Below, in pieces: positions 63,048-64,000 of a stretch of 64,000 nt of DNA. The position numbers and the translations under genes are program-made. The notes below the pieces were generated by a model. That model saw nothing but the letters and a program-made list of their open reading frames with translations, made no database searches and was not told the DNA's origin. Where the stretch lies: positions 45,860 to 109,859 of the forward strand of contig NZ_JBHSGT010000041.1 of the NCBI RefSeq assembly GCF_042654605.1, given 5' to 3'. The first letter of the stretch is position 1, and each line of letters starts with the position of its first letter. Origin of the DNA: Enterococcus_I eurekensis. GTDB taxonomy: Bacteria; Bacillota; Bacilli; Lactobacillales; Enterococcaceae.

Positions 63048-63934
63048 ACCAACTTTTCACTCCTCCATTCATAATTCCCCACATGAAAATATCCCCTCTC
63101 ACCATGTTTTATCGGGATTCCTTCTCTTTGATAGTCTATGATTTGTTGTGCAATCAAAGTAGCTAAATTTTCTATAACACGATAACTAGCTTTTTCAATT
63201 GATTGTAAGAAAATCAACTCATAGTCATTGGATTGATGTGTTTTTCTGTATGTAATACTATCTGTTGGAAAATAAAATTCTGGTAGAGAGACAACGTTTG
63301 AAATATATCCAAAATTTATTATATATGGTATCTTAGATTCCCTAGCCGCATCTTCAATTATTAGTGCTAACTCATGTGATGAGGGATAATCTGCTGCATG
63401 AATAATCAGTTTAATTTTTTCATTAATGATAATCTTACTAATTTCATCTTTTTCGATAACCTTCTGTTTATATGTTACAGTTAGAATTTCTGTTTGTTTT
63501 TCTAAAACATCTACTTTAAATTTCCCAATATCTTTCTCGATAAAATCCTGTCTATTTATGTTATCATACTCTACCCTATCATCATCTACTAACACTATTT
63601 TAACAATATTATCCAATTTAGTTATCTGCCTGAAAATATGACTACCTGTTGTACCTAATCCTATTATGGCCACAGAGATACTTTTAGTATTTTTGATTTT
63701 TTCTATTATTCCAATCTTCTCAAACGAAGAAATAATTTCGATAACTTCGCTCTCTTTTATTCCAGTATAGTCCACTACTTCTTTAATCGTCTTTTTTACT
63801 CGTAAAAGTCTCATGATTTTTATCAACATTTCTTGAAATTGAATTTGATATTTTTTTCCTTCTGTATAATCGATAATAACTAGTTTTTCATCCTTATTTT
63901 TAAAAAAATGTACGCCATTTTTAATAATAAACAT
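63044..63934 (-). CDS. E1-like (ThiF/MccB) adenylating enzyme with N-terminal peptide-recognition-like domain
   Basis: 296 residues. Residues 1-75 look like a winged-helix RiPP recognition element (PqqD-like). From about 87 the E1 Rossmann fold starts: VAIIGLGTTGSHIFRQI, then LVDDDRVEYDNINRQDF with the acidic, Asn and Arg residues that hold ATP, a lysine in DIGKFKVDVLEKQ, and the magnesium aspartate in IIHAADYPS. There are no CxxC zinc pairs as in MoeB/ThiF. The architecture is like MccB or the E1-like partner of azole cyclodehydratases, so it probably activates a precursor peptide. Coupled with the next gene by ATGA. Confidence 0.75.
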   Translation of the reverse strand: MFIIKNGVHFFKNKDEKLVIIDYTEGKKYQIQFQEMLIKIMRLLRVKKTIKEVVDYTGIKESEVIEIISSFEKIGIIEKIKNTKSISVAIIGLGTTGSHIFRQITKLDNIVKIVLVDDDRVEYDNINRQDFIEKDIGKFKVDVLEKQTEILTVTYKQKVIEKDEISKIIINEKIKLIIHAADYPSSHELALIIEDAARESKIPYIINFGYISNVVSLPEFYFPTDSITYRKTHQSNDYELIFLQSIEKASYRVIENLATLIAQQIIDYQREGIPIKHGERGYFHVGNYEWRSEKLV

Positions 63935-63998
63935 TTAACCTGAATAATTCATAATTTTTCAAAAAAGCTTCAAAAACCTTGTTATAACAGTCTATTTT
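63921..63998 (-). CDS. C-terminal end of an upstream gene, cut by window edge
   Basis: An open minus-strand frame (KIDCYNKVFEAFLKNYELFR...) enters at the window edge and stops at 63921, 14 bases inside the E1-like gene. The other two frames there are closed. Such overlap is normal in operons, so a further cluster gene probably lies beyond the window. Too short to identify. Confidence 0.4.
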   Translation of the reverse strand, partial: KIDCYNKVFEAFLKNYELFRLNVYY

Positions 63999-64000
63999 GT

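Overview
The window looks like a chromosome segment from a low-GC Gram-positive bacterium of the Enterococcaceae, most likely Enterococcus. The evidence is the low GC content, strong AGGAGG-type ribosome binding sites with many TTG/GTG starts, and typical enterococcal genes: a fused glutathione synthetase (gshF), a long Opp oligopeptide transporter, ddl-murF-cshA, and palindromic repeat arrays like those of enterococci. Most genes are on the minus strand. The species is an inference.

Layout: 1-1.4 kb holds the end of a MerR/GyrI-like regulator and a collapsed sialidase gene. 1.4-6.6 kb holds cshA, murF, ddl and a UPF0178 gene. 6.7-11.2 kb is a complete beta-glucoside operon (licT-type antiterminator, PTS IIBCA, 6-phospho-beta-glucosidase) with promoter, cre-like site and two antiterminator/terminator pairs. 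11.3-19.3 kb holds an FNT transporter, rpsD with a long leader, the divergent citrate branch (citZ / acnA-icd) and bioY under a probable BirA operator. 19.3-19.9 kb is a tandem array of long palindromic repeats.

20.1-27.7 kb is the most striking locus: an oppABCDF operon whose last gene encodes a TnpB-like protein with all RuvC nuclease residues lost, followed by a structured RNA and an intrinsic terminator. This matches the oppF-linked TldR family, TnpB descendants acting as RNA-guided repressors. A 12-nt piece of the putative guide region recurs in the oppA leader, so feedback on the operon is possible but unproven.

28-49.1 kb is mostly housekeeping: a phosphoesterase, a HesB-like protein, yueI, cold shock protein, gshF, ftsY-HAD-smc-rnc, acpP-plsX, recG, fakA-yloU and rpmB. 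It is interrupted by an ISL3 remnant and two dispersed repeat families, one inserted into the other.

49.2-64 kb is accessory DNA with much gene decay: a Doc toxin with an AbrB-type antitoxin; duplicated lipoprotein genes flanking a frameshifted peptidoglycan-binding/DUF1906 protein and a damaged group IIC-like intron; an orphan VbhA-like antitoxin beside a truncated fic and a truncated Rgg-like regulator; and at the right edge a probable modified-peptide cluster (RRE + E1-like adenylating enzyme, a frameshifted unknown protein, two ABC exporters) running out of the window.
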